Origin: Trachythela sp. YZ-2020 | Taxonomy: Eukaryota > Cnidaria > Anthozoa > Malacalcyonacea > Clavulariidae | NCBI GenBank assembly: GCA_016169945.1 | Contig: JADLSH010000199.1 | Span: 2,294,001-2,358,000, forward strand | Length of the DNA: 64,000 bases | Reading direction: 5' to 3' | Part shown: piece after piece, positions 1 through 12,800 of the stretch | Position numbering within the stretch: the stretch's first letter is position 1 | Layout: each line of letters opens with the position of its first letter | Made by a program: the position numbers and the translations under genes | Notes under the pieces: generated by a model | What the model saw: the letters and a program-made list of their open reading frames with translations, nothing else | What the model was told of the DNA's origin: nothing | Database searches by the model: none

Positions 1-456
1 GTTCCTGTTTGGACAAGTGTAGCGATTTGCTGGTTAATATGAGAGTAAAATATACTAAAACTAAATGTACAGAATTGACAAGTCAAAAACACTGATGACT
101 TTTGTTCCAGTTCAATCCAATAACGTGGTTATTTTCCGATTCTTTGTATTCGAGGAAACTATTGATTTTGAGGTCAATAAAGGTCAGGTCACGCGAATAG
201 CAACGATTTCAGGTCTAGCTCAATGTTAGGGCAAAATGCGCCATCTGACATCACCGCTAACTGACTATACGTATCATTACTCTTTGAGTATAACATTCAA
301 GTAAACCCGAAATCGGCATGATAAATATGATAAATCCTCGGTGTTTTAAATGCATGCATTGCAGAAGGATCATTTACAAAACGTGAGTTTGCACATGCAG
401 CGAATTTAGTAATCTTTTAGCATCTAAATTTGATGAAAACCCAATTACGATAAGTC
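1..456. other. Intergenic, no feature seen
   Basis: AT-rich sequence with no open reading frame resembling a known family, no tRNA boxes and no clear repeat. It runs up to the 6-bp target duplication of the foldback element. Confidence 0.6.
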
Positions 457-462
457 CTCTGC

Positions 463-1807
463 TATGAGGGGTGATTTCCGCCAAAATCCCACTTTACATT
501 ATGTAATTAACAGAGGCATTTTGTTAACCTGCTTGGTATTCTATTATGCTGTTTTGCATTTCGATGTACCGTTTCGTATTTCATTATGCTGTTTTTGCAT
601 TCTATTATGCCGGTTCGTATTTCATTATGCCGTTTCGTATTTCATTATGCTGCTTTGTAATTTGCTTTCATTATATTTCATTATGCTTACGTCATGTCCT
701 GCATGACTCTCAGTAACACGTTTTTGCACACACGGCCGCGCAAAACTGGTCGAACTCACTTAGAGTTCACTGGTCGAACTAAGTTATATATATTTAAAAA
801 AACATGGTCGATGATTTGGAAGAAACATGCGGCTAAATCCGAGAGTTGGCACCAGCGCCTAACTATCACTGAAATCACATTAAATCCGGACTTTATTGCC
901 TAAAGAGTCCAAAAGTGGTAAAAATTAAAAAAAAATACTGCGTGAAAAACAATAAAGTAGGCAGGTTGTATTAAACTCCCTCCCCCACAATAGAACGCCT
1001 GCCACGCAGGCTAGGTTGTATACAGCACGTGGAACAAGCTCAAGCTATAATTTCCGTATTATTTGTAAACACTTGTGAGGATATATTAACAAATTAGAGG
1101 TCATATATAAACTTACCCTTGTCTCACTGTTCCACATTTTGTTTTCTTGAATGATAACGCGATCAGAGAGGTAAAATGTGGAACAGTGAGACAAGGGTAA
1201 GTTTATATATAATCCGTCTAATTTGTCAACATATCCTCACAAGTGTTTACAAATAATACGGAAATTATATATAGCTTTGAGCTTGTTCCGCGTGCTTTAT
1301 ACAACCGGCCTACGTTATTGTTTTTCACGCAGTATTTTCTTTTAAATTTTACCACTTTTGGACTTTTTAGGCAATAAAGTCCGGATTTAATGTGATTTCA
1401 GTGATAGTTAGGCGCTGGTGCCAACTCTCGGATTTAGCCGCATGTTTCTTCCAAATCATCGACCATGTTTTTTTAAATATATATAACTTAGTTCGACCAG
1501 TGAACTCTAAGTGAGTTCGACCAGTTTTGCGCGGCCGTGTGTGCAAAAACGTGTTACTGAGAGTCATGCAGGACATGACGTAAGCATAATGAAATATAAT
1601 GAAAGCAAATTACAAAGCAGCATAATGAAATACGAAACGGCATAATGAAATACGAACCGGCATAATAGAATGCAAAAACAGCATAACGAAATACGAAACG
1701 GCACATCGAAATGCAAAACAGCATAATAGAATACCAAGCAGGTTAACAAAATGCCTCTGTTAATTACATAATGTAAAGTGGGATTTTGGCGGAAATCACC
1801 CCTCATA
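463..1807. mobile_element. Foldback DNA transposon with ~0.65 kb inverted arms and 6-bp TSD
   Basis: The two halves are near-perfect reverse complements of each other. The ends are TATGAGGGG at 463 and CCCCTCATA ending at 1807. The hexamer CTCTGC flanks both sides (457-462 and 1808-1813), which is a target-site duplication. The arms meet at a short loop around 1139-1170. The left arm carries about 50 bp of extra sequence near 965-1015. Each arm contains degenerate repeats of the type TTTCATTATGC (about 535-690 and the mirror copy). Matching 69-aa ORFs occur in both arms only because the arms are identical; no transposase is visible, so the element is non-autonomous. A 6-bp duplication would fit IS3EU-like or Dada-like transposition, but the superfamily cannot be assigned from the ends alone. 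Confidence 0.9.
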
Positions 1808-1813
1808 CTCTGC

Positions 1814-2411
1814 TGCAGTAGTCTTGAAATGAAGTTATACATGAGTACCAGTTCTGCAGGGTTGTACCAAGTGCGCCATGCACAGACTCTTTATGAATTT
1901 GTTTGTCTAGATGCTGAGCCCAAACAAAATAAACAACCAATAGCAGCGCATTCTTTTGTCACATGACTAAAATAGATATGGCGACATGCAGTAGTCAGCG
2001 AGAATATTTTGGAGGACACACTCGTTGATTTACATCCAGCACAAACGGCGAGATTTTCGCCTCGCGAGTCGAAAAATATTAATGACAAACATGTTTGATT
2101 TTCGACTCAAGGTTGCATGAGGCCAAAAACTCGGTGAGCAAATGGGCACGAATAAAATTTTGCTCAGGGATAGCTTGCATGACTAAAGGCTGATTTCCAT
2201 TGCACCCGTATCGTAGCGAAACTTAGCGTATCTCTTTGTCTCCTGAGCACTCGGGCAGAACTAATGACTTCGATACAAAAGAAAATGCTACTGTACGTTA
2301 CGATGCGTTTGAAGTGGAAAACGGCCTTAACGCAGTTGATGTGCGAACTAAGTGGTATCAGACCCAACTACCACGGCGGCTTATTGCTTAATGTAAAATA
2401 CTACCTACACT
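1814..2411. other. Intergenic, no feature seen
   Basis: No coding region or structured repeat recognised. The short ORFs on both strands have no family resemblance. Confidence 0.5.
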
Positions 2412-2697
2412 CAGAGTTGCAAAAAAGCTGTGGGTATGCGGTTACCACCCGTTGAGGAAGGTTTACTGGCATTGCGGAAGGTTGAAAGTGAAACACTGAA
2501 TAAAACATTGCAAAGCAGTAAGCATACTAGACTAGTCAGGCTAGTATTAGTAGCAACAGTCAGCACTCAGTCAGACTAGCAGTACTGCAATGGCCAACTG
2601 GCAAACCTACCCAGGCGAAAGTCTGCATATCGGAAAATTTCCAGTTATTTTGAGGAAGGTTAGGAAAACCCAAAATCCTACCCAACCTTGCAACCTG
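2412..2697. mobile_element. MITE of the CAGAGTTGCAAA family, copy 1
   Basis: Begins CAGAGTTGCAAA and shares long blocks (GTTGAAAGTGAAACACTGAA, GGAAAATTTCC, AACCCAAAATCCTACCC) with the copies at 9995, 32279 and 63430. The right end is degraded (only TTGCAAC remains). Two better-preserved copies end TTTGCAACTCTG, the inverse of the start, so this is a terminal-inverted-repeat element without coding capacity. Confidence 0.7.
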
Positions 2698-4843
2698 CCT
2701 ACACTGGACCTCTACACAGGGGCGAAACTACCGGGGGGTGGTGGGGGGTGTGACACCCCCCAGTCTTCAGGAAATTCATGTTTTCTGGCAAATTGATACG
2801 ATTTTGTAGGGCAAATGTTGAAAATAGCCAAGGCCAGCTATGATGTAGTTGGATCTGCTTTTGCACTCGTTGTCTACTTGTGACTTCGCCCAACAAAGAC
2901 GCGCGCGCACATTGGGACGAGAACCATAAAGCGGGTTCATTGATGATATGTGAAAAATTACGTAATCAACGTCATCTAACGACTTTACCAGCTGAAACAA
3001 TTCGTCATTATCATTCAGCTAAACCTGAAATCGGCCTAATATGTCACAATGGGTAAACGTACCCGCCTTACATATTATTAGCATTGCGCTATTCGTGATG
3101 TGTGATGACTAAGGTTTTTAAGATTCGAGACCAAAGGAAACCGTCAAAGGGCTGCGCTTAGCCAGTATATAGGAAAGGATTGAAGGAATGTACTAGAGGA
3201 AAGATACATGTCTCAACTCTCGCGCAACAGGATATATGGTCTTGGAAACAGACACATATAGGCGTACGGGCGAAAAAAAATTGTGGGGGCGGACACTACT
3301 TTGCCCGACGAAGACAGAAATTGCCCGACATTATTAAATGTCTATAACAAATACATCTTAGAAGGAACTGAACACGCTCTTTATAGTTGTATTTCATAGG
3401 GTAAAGTATCGTGCAGTGCCTCTTTTAAGGAATTTTCACTGAGGGAAACTTAACTTTAATATAAATGACTTTAAATCTCTAAGAAAATCAGACCGACTAT
3501 GTGCATGTGATTTTATCTCTTGGTGGGGTATATACCGTTTAATCATCATTTGAATAAGTAAAAGTTGCTCGAAGAACTATTAGTTTGCGCACGGATGACT
3601 CGCTTTAAGTTAGAAATGTATTCCCTTAAGTGCACCTTCTTTATTTTGCTTTACATCGAAGACAAAATATGCTAGTACAAAAACTATTTAATGACAGTTC
3701 TATTGTAGCTATATATGTGAAACACAAATGTTGATTGAACAATTAAATACTTTGATATGTTAAAACCTTCAGTCTCAGCTACATGTTATGATTCAACTGC
3801 AATTTAATTCCGACGCAGAACGCGTCATTTGGATGCGCAGTCGAAACTCCGACTGGCTACACATCAGTCCAGAATGACGTCAGACCACTGATCTGCAATT
3901 AGAACTGGATTGAATATGTATATAGTGTCATATAGTGTTAGAAATGAAGCCAGAAGTTAGCCATTACTAAGGGACATCACATAAGTTAGCGCTGTATAGA
4001 ACTGCCTAGCGATAGTGGGGGGGGGGGGGGGTCGAATAATGTATAGTTATCTGGTATTTTTAAAGTTTGAAGAGCAGTTTCGAAAAGCAATAGAGAAATA
4101 TTCTCCGTCATTGGGTCATGACTGGATCCCTTAGTCCGGCCTGGTTTTGAGGTTTCCACTGAGTCATGACGTTCTGCAGCACATCGAGGTGGCGAATGTT
4201 ATAAAATGCCGATATCTTTTGCAATCATTGAAGACTGATTTGCATATATTCAGCACACAAAAAAACAAGATAGATCCAGACTATTTCACATCGTCCAACA
4301 TGACTGTGTCGCGACAGATACGACCAAATGCAAAACCAGGCATTATCGACCTTATCTATTGTCTATATATCAGTGTTTAACCGGCTTCGTCTTCATCATC
4401 AAAGAAAAATAGATTGCGCAATCCAGTCTATTTCATAGATCAGTGGGGAAAGCTTGTCTGTGAAAGGAATTGGAAGGGCAAGAATTTCTAATCACGAAAT
4501 GCCTTTTCCATCGGACCCACCTTTTGCTAATTTTTGCACGGTCATTTAAAGTCAATATGGAAATTAGAGGAAGAAATATTTTTTCCCACCATTGTCACCT
4601 GCCACTTTACAAAGTCAAGAGGGCTGAAAAATTATTTATGTATTTTCTGTCTTATAATATATAATTATGTGCTTGGATATACTTGCCGTTTTCCGACAGT
4701 GTGCTATTCTTGTCGGGCAAAAAGGAAAAATCGACTTTAAAGCCCCTTGTCTCTAGCCACCCGTCGCGATAATTAATAGTTACATACTTAAATACATACA
4801 TAGTTAAAGCAACTTGACATTTAGCAACAATGCTTCTAGCCTA
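2698..4843. other. Intergenic, no gene seen
   Basis: Contains a G homopolymer around 4017-4031 and several short unsupported ORFs. No exon with family resemblance was found on either strand. Confidence 0.5.
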
Positions 4844-4894
4844 CGTCATAGATCATACTCGATTCCTCGTAGGAATCGAGTATGGTCTATGACG
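4844..4894. repeat. Near-perfect 51-bp hairpin
   Basis: A 23-bp arm beginning CGTCATAGATCATACTC is repeated in inverse orientation with one mismatch around a 5-nt loop (TCGTA). It is either a tiny palindromic MITE or a cruciform-forming sequence. No target duplication was recognised. Confidence 0.7.
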
Positions 4895-5254
4895 CAGCTA
4901 CAATGCTTCATAATTCACTCTATACTCGGGGATCGCGGAGCAGGGGGGGAGGTCTTTCGTCATACATATTGTGATTTATAGTATAGAATACAATTTTTCA
5001 ATTTTTTTTATAATTTTGCTAACGATCAAGTTTGCTTGTTCGAAATCTGGATTGGAAGGCTAGATAAATTACAAACCGCGGATGCATATTTTCCGAACGT
5101 AATCTAGATAGGATGATAGACGGGTGTCAATTTCATGATCATTTCATGATCATTTCATGATTAATTGCGCAGGTACGATCGATAGATTTGGTCATCAGCT
5201 GCTTTTTGTTCAACCAAATATTTGCAAATGATTCTTGTGACAATGCTCTTAAAT

Positions 5255-5440
5255 CCTCTCCCAAAGTGCACGAAATGGCATTTCAGAGATTGTAGATTTC
5301 AAAATTTTCTGGGGGAGCATGCTCCCCATACCCTTTTGAAGGTCTCACGCCTTCAGCATTCGATTCTAGTGCCACTTTGTCCTCTGAGATTTTAGCCCCT
5401 CCCCCCAAGCAAAAAATGCTCCGCGGTCCCTGATACTGTA
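5255..5440. repeat. Dispersed repeat related to 31005-31275
   Basis: Shares, in opposite orientation, the blocks TTTCAAAATTTTCTGGGGGA, GCATGCTCCCC and CTCCGCGGTCCCTG with the region near 31.0-31.3 kb. A further degenerate relative lies near 24.1 kb. It is non-coding and probably a MITE remnant. Confidence 0.6.
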
Positions 5441-6917
5441 AGTCAATTTACCCAAAATGCGGCGTTCGCTCAAAAGGCCATATCGTATACGCCCTAATAT
5501 TATAATAGTCTGTTCGTAATATTATTATTATTATTTAAGCTTATTTATTCAGATGTCTGTTTTTCAAAGAGCCAAGAGCATGCACTATAAAAATTATTAA
5601 AAAATATCAAAATTATTTATTATAAAAAAAAATAACATACACTATTTTACATGGACGTATGGTTAGGCATGATAGACCTCCCAGTTCAAATAATACAGTC
5701 TCATCGATTTCTCTTGAAAAATGTATAAGTTTCAGTTATTTTTTTATTGATTGGAAGTTTTTCAATCAAAATTTGGTTCACAGCCTTCTAGCTCAGATAG
5801 AGAAAAGCTTTTATTTGTTTTTTTTTTTGGTAGGTAAAAGCTTTGATGGTTATGTCGGTAAGTTTGGTTGACTTTTTGGTTGACAGAGATATTAAACATC
5901 ACATGATCTCATTTTAAGTATTGATTGCATTCTGATTGCATTGATGATTGTGTTGGAAAATTTTTTCGTTCTGAAGTTCTTCTAAGCCTGAAATCCAAAG
6001 TAATTTGCTGCGCGCGTAAATTATATATGATATCAGCTACCACCACGCAAATACTTCATAATATGCAACTTGCTCCGAGCGACAACGTAATTAATTTCGC
6101 CTATTCATTTTAAATTACCCGATAATTAATTTCGCCTATATTTAAAAAAGTGGATGTTTCAAAAGCCAGCTGAATATACAGCCACGAGACGATGTGTTAT
6201 ACTAACCTATCAAATCAACGTATAAGCTTTGCCTACTATTGTAGTGCAAAATTACAAATTGTTATATAAACAAAACGTAAAGAAAATGACCCAAGGGAAA
6301 GTACAGGAATAAAGTAGGGATATACAATTCATAATTTATCAAAAGAAAGTGGAAAAGCCGAAAACTGATGTAGGTACATGTAATGCAATAATTATACCGT
6401 ATATAAATAAATGACTTTTTATAATAGTTATAAAATCTTGAATGCGTGGTCCCAGTGTGGGTAGCAATAAACGATATGCTGAGAGTTTGTAGAACCAAAC
6501 TGCCTAAAAATTCAATAGTTCTTGTTGTATTTTTCATATAATATGATCCTACAAATCCACATTTTGTCTAATAGTTATACTGTACATATATATATGTACA
6601 AATTTTAGTTAGAAATGTATTTCGGTTCACGAAATGTCCGGAATTGTTCAATACCATAAGTAAAGTTGGCTCAACTCAAAATTCTCCGCACTAAGACACT
6701 ATACCCGCTGACAATCCCACTCAGGGTAAAACCGCCGGTGGTGAAGATTTTGAGGTAAGCCAACCTATGCTTTGCATGTTATGTATATAATTTTACTGTA
6801 CAACATAAATCATACAACATAAATGTACATGTTCTTATAAGTTTTCTTATCAGACACTTCTCGAATTTGCTGACTGGCAATCAAAACTGCTGATATACAA
6901 TGGTCAATGGATTACAT

Positions 6918-7154
6918 TAGGGCCATTTATACGGGAGAAAATAAGTCGCGACTTACATGCATAAGACGCGTCTTGTATAAGACGCGAACACACTCGTATA
7001 AATGGTCAAATTCTAATAAGTCGCGACTTATTGTGGAACAGCCTGAACCCCTGTTCTTATTTAAGTCGCGACCTATTAGAATTTGACCATTTATACGAGT
7101 GTGTGCGCGTCTTATGTAAGTCGCGACTTATTTTCTCCCGTATAAATGGCCCTA
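6918..7154. mobile_element. Palindromic MITE rich in GTCGCGAC motifs
   Basis: Ends TAGGGCCATTTATACGGGAG and its inverse form a long terminal inverted repeat. The arms contain repeated AAGTCGCGACTTA and CATTTATACGAGTGTG blocks, and almost the whole 237 bp folds back on itself. There is no coding capacity. Confidence 0.85.
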
Positions 7155-7527
7155 AATTATTGTTTCGTGTGCACAGTCAAGCAAATTCGGGATGTGTCTA
7201 TAGTCTATAGTCTATACGAGTTTGGTTGCCTTAATGCCTTGCGAAACACCATATTCTGAGTACTCCGGTTAATTCCTCCTCGTCAGTTTACAATAAAGGA
7301 TGAACCTTACAAGACATCCAGTATAGTCGGCTACACTAGATAGAATCTTGAATGCGTGGTTCTGCGGGTAACGATACACTGTAAATTTGAAGGAGTAAAT
7401 TCAACTCCAAAACGATGACAGGACAGCTGTTTTGGAGCAAAAACGACGACTGCATGCAGAACAACTCTATTGGAGCAGAAATAACTCGATAAAATTTACA
7501 GTCAGTAAGCGATATGCTTCAGGGATC

Positions 7528-7644
7528 CTCAGATCAAACTATACCTGAAACTTATAACAAGAACTTCGGCCTTCGCTCGAAACGTCGAAGTCAGTCTTGT
7601 TATATTTTCAGGTATAGTTTGATGCTCAAACCTGCCTCAAGCAT
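7528..7644. repeat. Hairpin repeat with CGAAACGTCGAAG core
   Basis: Flanking arms (TCAAACTATACCTGAAA and its inverse) enclose inner arms TATAACAAGA / TCTTGTTATA and a core CTCGAAACGTCGAAG. Diverged relatives with the same inner arm and core occur near 48880-48965 and 50085-50210. A comparable core with different arms is found near 43.55 and 62.1-62.3 kb. Confidence 0.7.
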
Positions 7645-9399
7645 ATCGTTTAGATAGAACAATTTTTACACAACTACTAGAAATACATGCATGCAGAATC
7701 CCCTCGCCCATTTGAACCAAACAATTTACTCCCCAAAAGTTATTTTAACATGAAGTTCGACAAATGTAACCATGGTAACACGCAACATTGTATATTTTAA
7801 TTTGTACAAATATTATTTTTTTTTTTTTTTTTTAAATTATCAATCAATTCAACTATATAAAGTGGGTATGATATTATGTACTCTTTACCTTTTTACCTTG
7901 ATTTACTGCAACCTAGACGTTCACAAAAAACGTTTTGAAAATTTTGAAATTTTTCAATTTCTTCGGAGGCTGAGGAGTAATTTTATTTGCTTTGCAATGA
8001 GGTTGCAAATTGTTTTTTAACGTTTTTGTTTTTTCTTTGAATATAATAAATACTAAAAGAAAGATCAATCAATGTTCAATTGACCAATGACAGAATGAAG
8101 ATTGATAATTTCATTCTATTTACAACTAAACTAAACTGCATGCAAAAAGCAGCAAAATAAAGTATTGCTAAAAAAAAACACTTGCTTACTTTTTCTTTTG
8201 ACTGTTTCGGTCTTGTTGTTTTTCCTGTTTTTCCTTTTGTGAACTAAACATTTACTTACTTCTAAGATAACTTTACTTACATTACTGCAATACTTACTTA
8301 AAAAAACGGCTTGAAAACTTTTGAGAAAATAATGAACTGCTTGCGCTTACGACATGACTTAAAAAAAATGGACGACTTGGCAAACCAAAATGGCGGACGA
8401 CTTTTTTCCGCTGTCTCGCGTTTCACACCGGGTGAAAACGGCGCTTCGCGCCGGCTCGGGGATTAATATAGCAACCTCGCAAAGCCAGGTTCTTTAGCTA
8501 TATATGCAGTATAGATTAACAAAAATTAGTTTAGTTTTAGTTTTAGTTTAGATATAGCCAAGTCTGTCTAAAAATTTGTCTGGCTGTCATGTTTTGACCA
8601 ATGACCACCTATCTTATATAGGTTGTCTAGAACAACTTGATGAAATTTTGTTAACACTTCCGATATATGTACTACGTCTACAGTATTTGGACAGTCTCCT
8701 TCAGAACAATTTTTATCCAGTCATTATACCCCTACGGTCTTACCCCAAACATGCAGCCATTGGTTCATCAGTCATCCTCATGTTTAAATCGCGCACGAAT
8801 ATATTTCTCTTTGATTATGACCCCAATCACAATCCCTATAGCCCCAAATGAATGTTCATACGTAAAACATATATGGATATAATCCATCCATTCAAATATA
8901 TAAACAAAGTCGCGCCGCTATATTTGACTCGGTCTCTGTCCTTTGATATAGACTTGCTTCAATCTCACTCGAATCTATAATAATTAAGGCCTTTATGATG
9001 CATGCATTTGCATATAATATTATACTGCTAACGTGTTGTAACGAGCCGAGTCCGTACTTCACCCAACTTGACGTTAAAAACTCTGTTTATTTCGTTTTAC
9101 ATTGCATGGGCGCTTTCCTATTTAAAATCCACTGAGGATGCGTTATCAACATATCATTATGATCTGGGGCGCACCCAGGAAGAGGAGCGTCCACAACTAA
9201 TCTGTTCTTCGACTATAAATTGTTATATACATTATTTACCATCCATTACACTGTGAGAATTTGAGCAAGACAAGGAGCAAGTCAGCTAAACATCCTTACT
9301 CGCAGCTGAGAGCTGAGCTGAATTACGAAGGACGCAGCTCGACTTGATCGAGTCGAAGGCTTATTAAAGGCGCCTCTGGCTGCCACCGTATGACTCATG
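7645..9399. other. Intergenic, no gene seen
   Basis: Homopolymer-rich, with a T run around 7817-7832. Several short ORFs are present, but none resembles a protein family and none has plausible flanking splice sites. Confidence 0.5.
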
Positions 9400-9626
9400 T
9401 CTGATCAGGGAGCACAGCTACGATGGAATGGTTAGTTTGGGGCTTATCCAAACCCACCCTGTCAACATTCCCTGTGGGAGGAAACCGGAGTACCCGGAGA
9501 AACCCGCGACGTTCGGCAGGGCGTTGACTGACTCTTTTCACATAAGTCCGCAGCGAGAATCGAACACACGATCTCAGAGGTGAAAGGCGCTTGCTCTAAC
9601 ATGACGACTGTGCCACAGAAGCCCCT
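9400..9626 (-). mobile_element. tRNA-derived SINE
   Basis: Read on the minus strand, the 5' head (9626 down to about 9551) looks like a tRNA gene. It has an A-box-like stretch (GTGGCACAGTCGTCATGTTA) and a B box (GTTCGATTCTC). The body contains CCTGTGGGAGGAAACCGGAG and ACCCGGAGAAACCC, a body widespread in SINEs of marine invertebrates. The head is too diverged to be a functional tRNA. Confidence 0.75.
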
Positions 9627-9805
9627 AATAATGACCTTTTTATACGCTTGGAACGACTCATTTAACAGTGATCTTAAGAATGTGACTTTAATCAGAGCTA
9701 TATATTTTCTTCAACTATAGCCAAACAAGAGAACGAGGTGACGGAAATAAAAGACAAAAAGATTTCAAGTTATTCCAGAAGTGTGATCCAACATATTAGG
9801 CTAAA

Positions 9806-12800
9806 ATGTGGATAGTAATGTACTTATTCCTACTTTTTGTTGGGTCAAATACACAGGATACATGTGAGTACATTTTATAGCTTAAGAATCAAAATATTAA
9901 ACTCAAAATATTTCGTTGACCAAGCAAGATATATATATATGAAAGGTTGTACACATTATCTACAGATATCATTTTGAAAGTTCATCTATATAAGCAGAGT
10001 TGCAAAATAGCTGCGGGTATGCGGGTACGGGGTGCCACCCGCGAGGAAGGTTTTCTGACATTGCGTAAGGTTGAAAGTGAAACACAGAATAAAACATTGC
10101 AAAGCAGTAAGTATATTGGACTAGTCAGGCTGGGAAGAGTGCTTCGAGTATGACTCTATACCAAACACTTCTCCTGCTTCCCCCAGTAGTAACACTATAG
10201 GACAAAAAGGGATGCCTCTTACTAGACTTCTAAGGATTTGGGGGTTTTCCCAACCTTCCTCAAAAATAACTGAGAATTTCTCGACATGCAGGGTTTTGCC
10301 TATATAGGTAGGTTTGCCAGTTAGCCATTGCAGTATACTGCTAATACAACCAATTACCCATTCGTCCTTCGCCAGGCTTTGCAATGTTTTTTTTCAGTGT
10401 TAATAGAGCTATCGTATATAAATATCTCGAGTATACCATTTAAAGTACACACGTAAAAATCTCACATCTTGTCAACAAGATGTGTTCGCAACAGGCTTGT
10501 AGCAAGCTTGTCAACAAGTTGTAACAATGTTGTCATTTTATCAAGTTGCTACAAGGTTGTCACTCACAACTTGTTAACAAGTTGTTGAATTGCAGGACGA
10601 TAACAAGTTGTTGGAACAACTTGTAACAAGTCTGTTGAGTCAACAACCTTGTAGTAAGTTGTCAACAAGCCGTTGAGAACTTCTCAACAAGCTGGGAACA
10701 AGCAGTGCGAACACATCCTGATAACAAGTTGTTGAAACAGTATTGGCACAAGTCTGCTGCAGGTTTGTTACAACTTGTGCGTTTTTCCGTGTGTAAATAA
10801 TGATATTACAACAGTCATGCATAACAGCTACTGCATATATATATAGTGCTTGCTTCATCTGCAATTCTTACTTTTTAGTCAGCATATCTACAAAAGGGGA
10901 AATCATTCTCGGAGGACTCTTTCCCATACACAAGGAGGGCGATAAAGAGAATATCTGCGGAGAGTTCAATGAAATCCCTGGGTACCAGTACATGGAAGCA
11001 ATGCGATATGCCGTGGAGAAAATCAACAACAGGTCTGACTTGCTGCCGGGAATTAAACTTGGTACGATCATTTACGACACTTGCCGAAGTCCTACGATCT
11101 GCGCCGACAGAACGAAAAACTTCATACAGCTTACGCTAGCCGAGCGTGGATCGGGGGGCCAGCTTGCAGGAATAATCGGTCCTTTTGTCAGCGGAAATTC
11201 AAAAATCGTTGGTAGTTTCTTACGCGTGTTTGAAATCCCACAAATAAGTTACGCGTCTCTCTCGGTGGAACTCAGCAACAAGGACATTTATAATTACTTT
11301 TTTCGGACCGTCCCCCCCGACAGTTTCTTTGCAGAAGCTCTGGCAGAGCTGTTGGAGAAACTGCGTTGGAGATATGTATCGTTAATCTATTCCAAAGGCA
11401 CGTATTCGGAAACTGGCGCTCAAGAAGTTATGAAAGCGTTGTCGAACCGGATGATATGCTTGGCTACAAAACATCGCTTAAAGCGATTTCCGAAGAAACC
11501 CGACTACGAACGAGCGATCGCCGAAGCAGCCAAGGTAAAAGAAGCGAACGTGGTCGTTTTTGTGACGATTCAACGCGATTCTCGCGGACTGCTCAAGGCA
11601 AAACAGGCACAACCGCGGGCCAAGAGACTCTTGATCGTGGGCAGCGTCGCCTGGAGCAACCGAGATGACATTACTAAGGACCTGGGTTCGACTGCAGACG
11701 GGACTATCACCTTCGCGCATCAAGAAGGCGAAATCACGGATTTCGAGACGCACTTTCGTTCGTTAAATTTGTCCAACTACAACGCAAATCACAAAGACTG
11801 GTTCCGTACGTTTTGGCAAAAACAATTCAGATGCTCCCTGAACGATTCGTCAGACTCTTTAGCTAAAAAATATCCAAACCCTTGTACGGGAAAAGAAAGT
11901 TTACTTTCAACGCATATGGAAATCGCTCCGGTTCGAGTCGTTATAAATGCAGTAAATGCTATGGCGTACGCTTTACACAACATGCAACAAGCTCTTTGTC
12001 CAAATCGTGAAGGACTATGCTCCGCAATGAAACCGTTAAAAAGAACGGTGCTTCAAAAATATTTGAAAAACGTCACCTTTCCCGATTCGTCGTTTGGCTG
12101 GCCAATCAAATTCGATCAATATAACGAAGTAGAAGGCAACTACACCGTGCTTAACTTCCGGTCATCAGACACGGTGGTAAATCCCGGAGGGCAACGAACC
12201 CGTATGTACAGTTATGACCCGGTCGGCACATGGGTGGGACACATCGCCGCAAATGGTGAGATAAGCGGCCAATTTGATATAAACTTATCAGATATACGCT
12301 GGGTTAACGAAAACGCCACAAAACCATCGTCGATATGTAGTCTACCGTGTAGCGAGAAACACATCACCGTGCCACGCCCTGGACCTGCGAGCAAGTGTTG
12401 CTGGGATTGCGAGACGTGCAACGAGCGTGACATCATCATGAACAACACGTGCGTGACATGTGTCGTAGGTTATGTGCCCGTTGAGCAGTTGAGCAAGTGC
12501 TCAAAATTGGCACTGAAGTATATAGACATAAACTCGCCCATTGCAGTGACACTGATAATTATTTCTGTATGTGGAATTGTAACAGATTTCGCAGTGTTTG
12601 CGGTATTTTTTGCAAATCGTCATGAACCTCTTATAAAAGCCTCGGGTCGGGATATGTGCTATATTATACTTTTCGGGATATTTATCATTTTCCTCGTTCC
12701 TATAACCTCTCTGGCAAAGCCCACAACGGGCCTGTGTTATTTCGGGAGATTTTTAATGGGAATTTCCTACACGATTTGCTACGCACCACTTTTCATGAAA

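Noticed and set aside
694..903. Two identical 69-aa ORFs (694-903 + and 1367-1576 -)
   Set aside because: They are mirror copies in the inverted arms of the foldback element, with no protein-family features.
10800..10878. Alternative N-terminus of the receptor from 10800
   Set aside because: It lies in the intron, overlapping the MITE region. The 9806 exon supplies a signal peptide, a consensus donor and matching phase.
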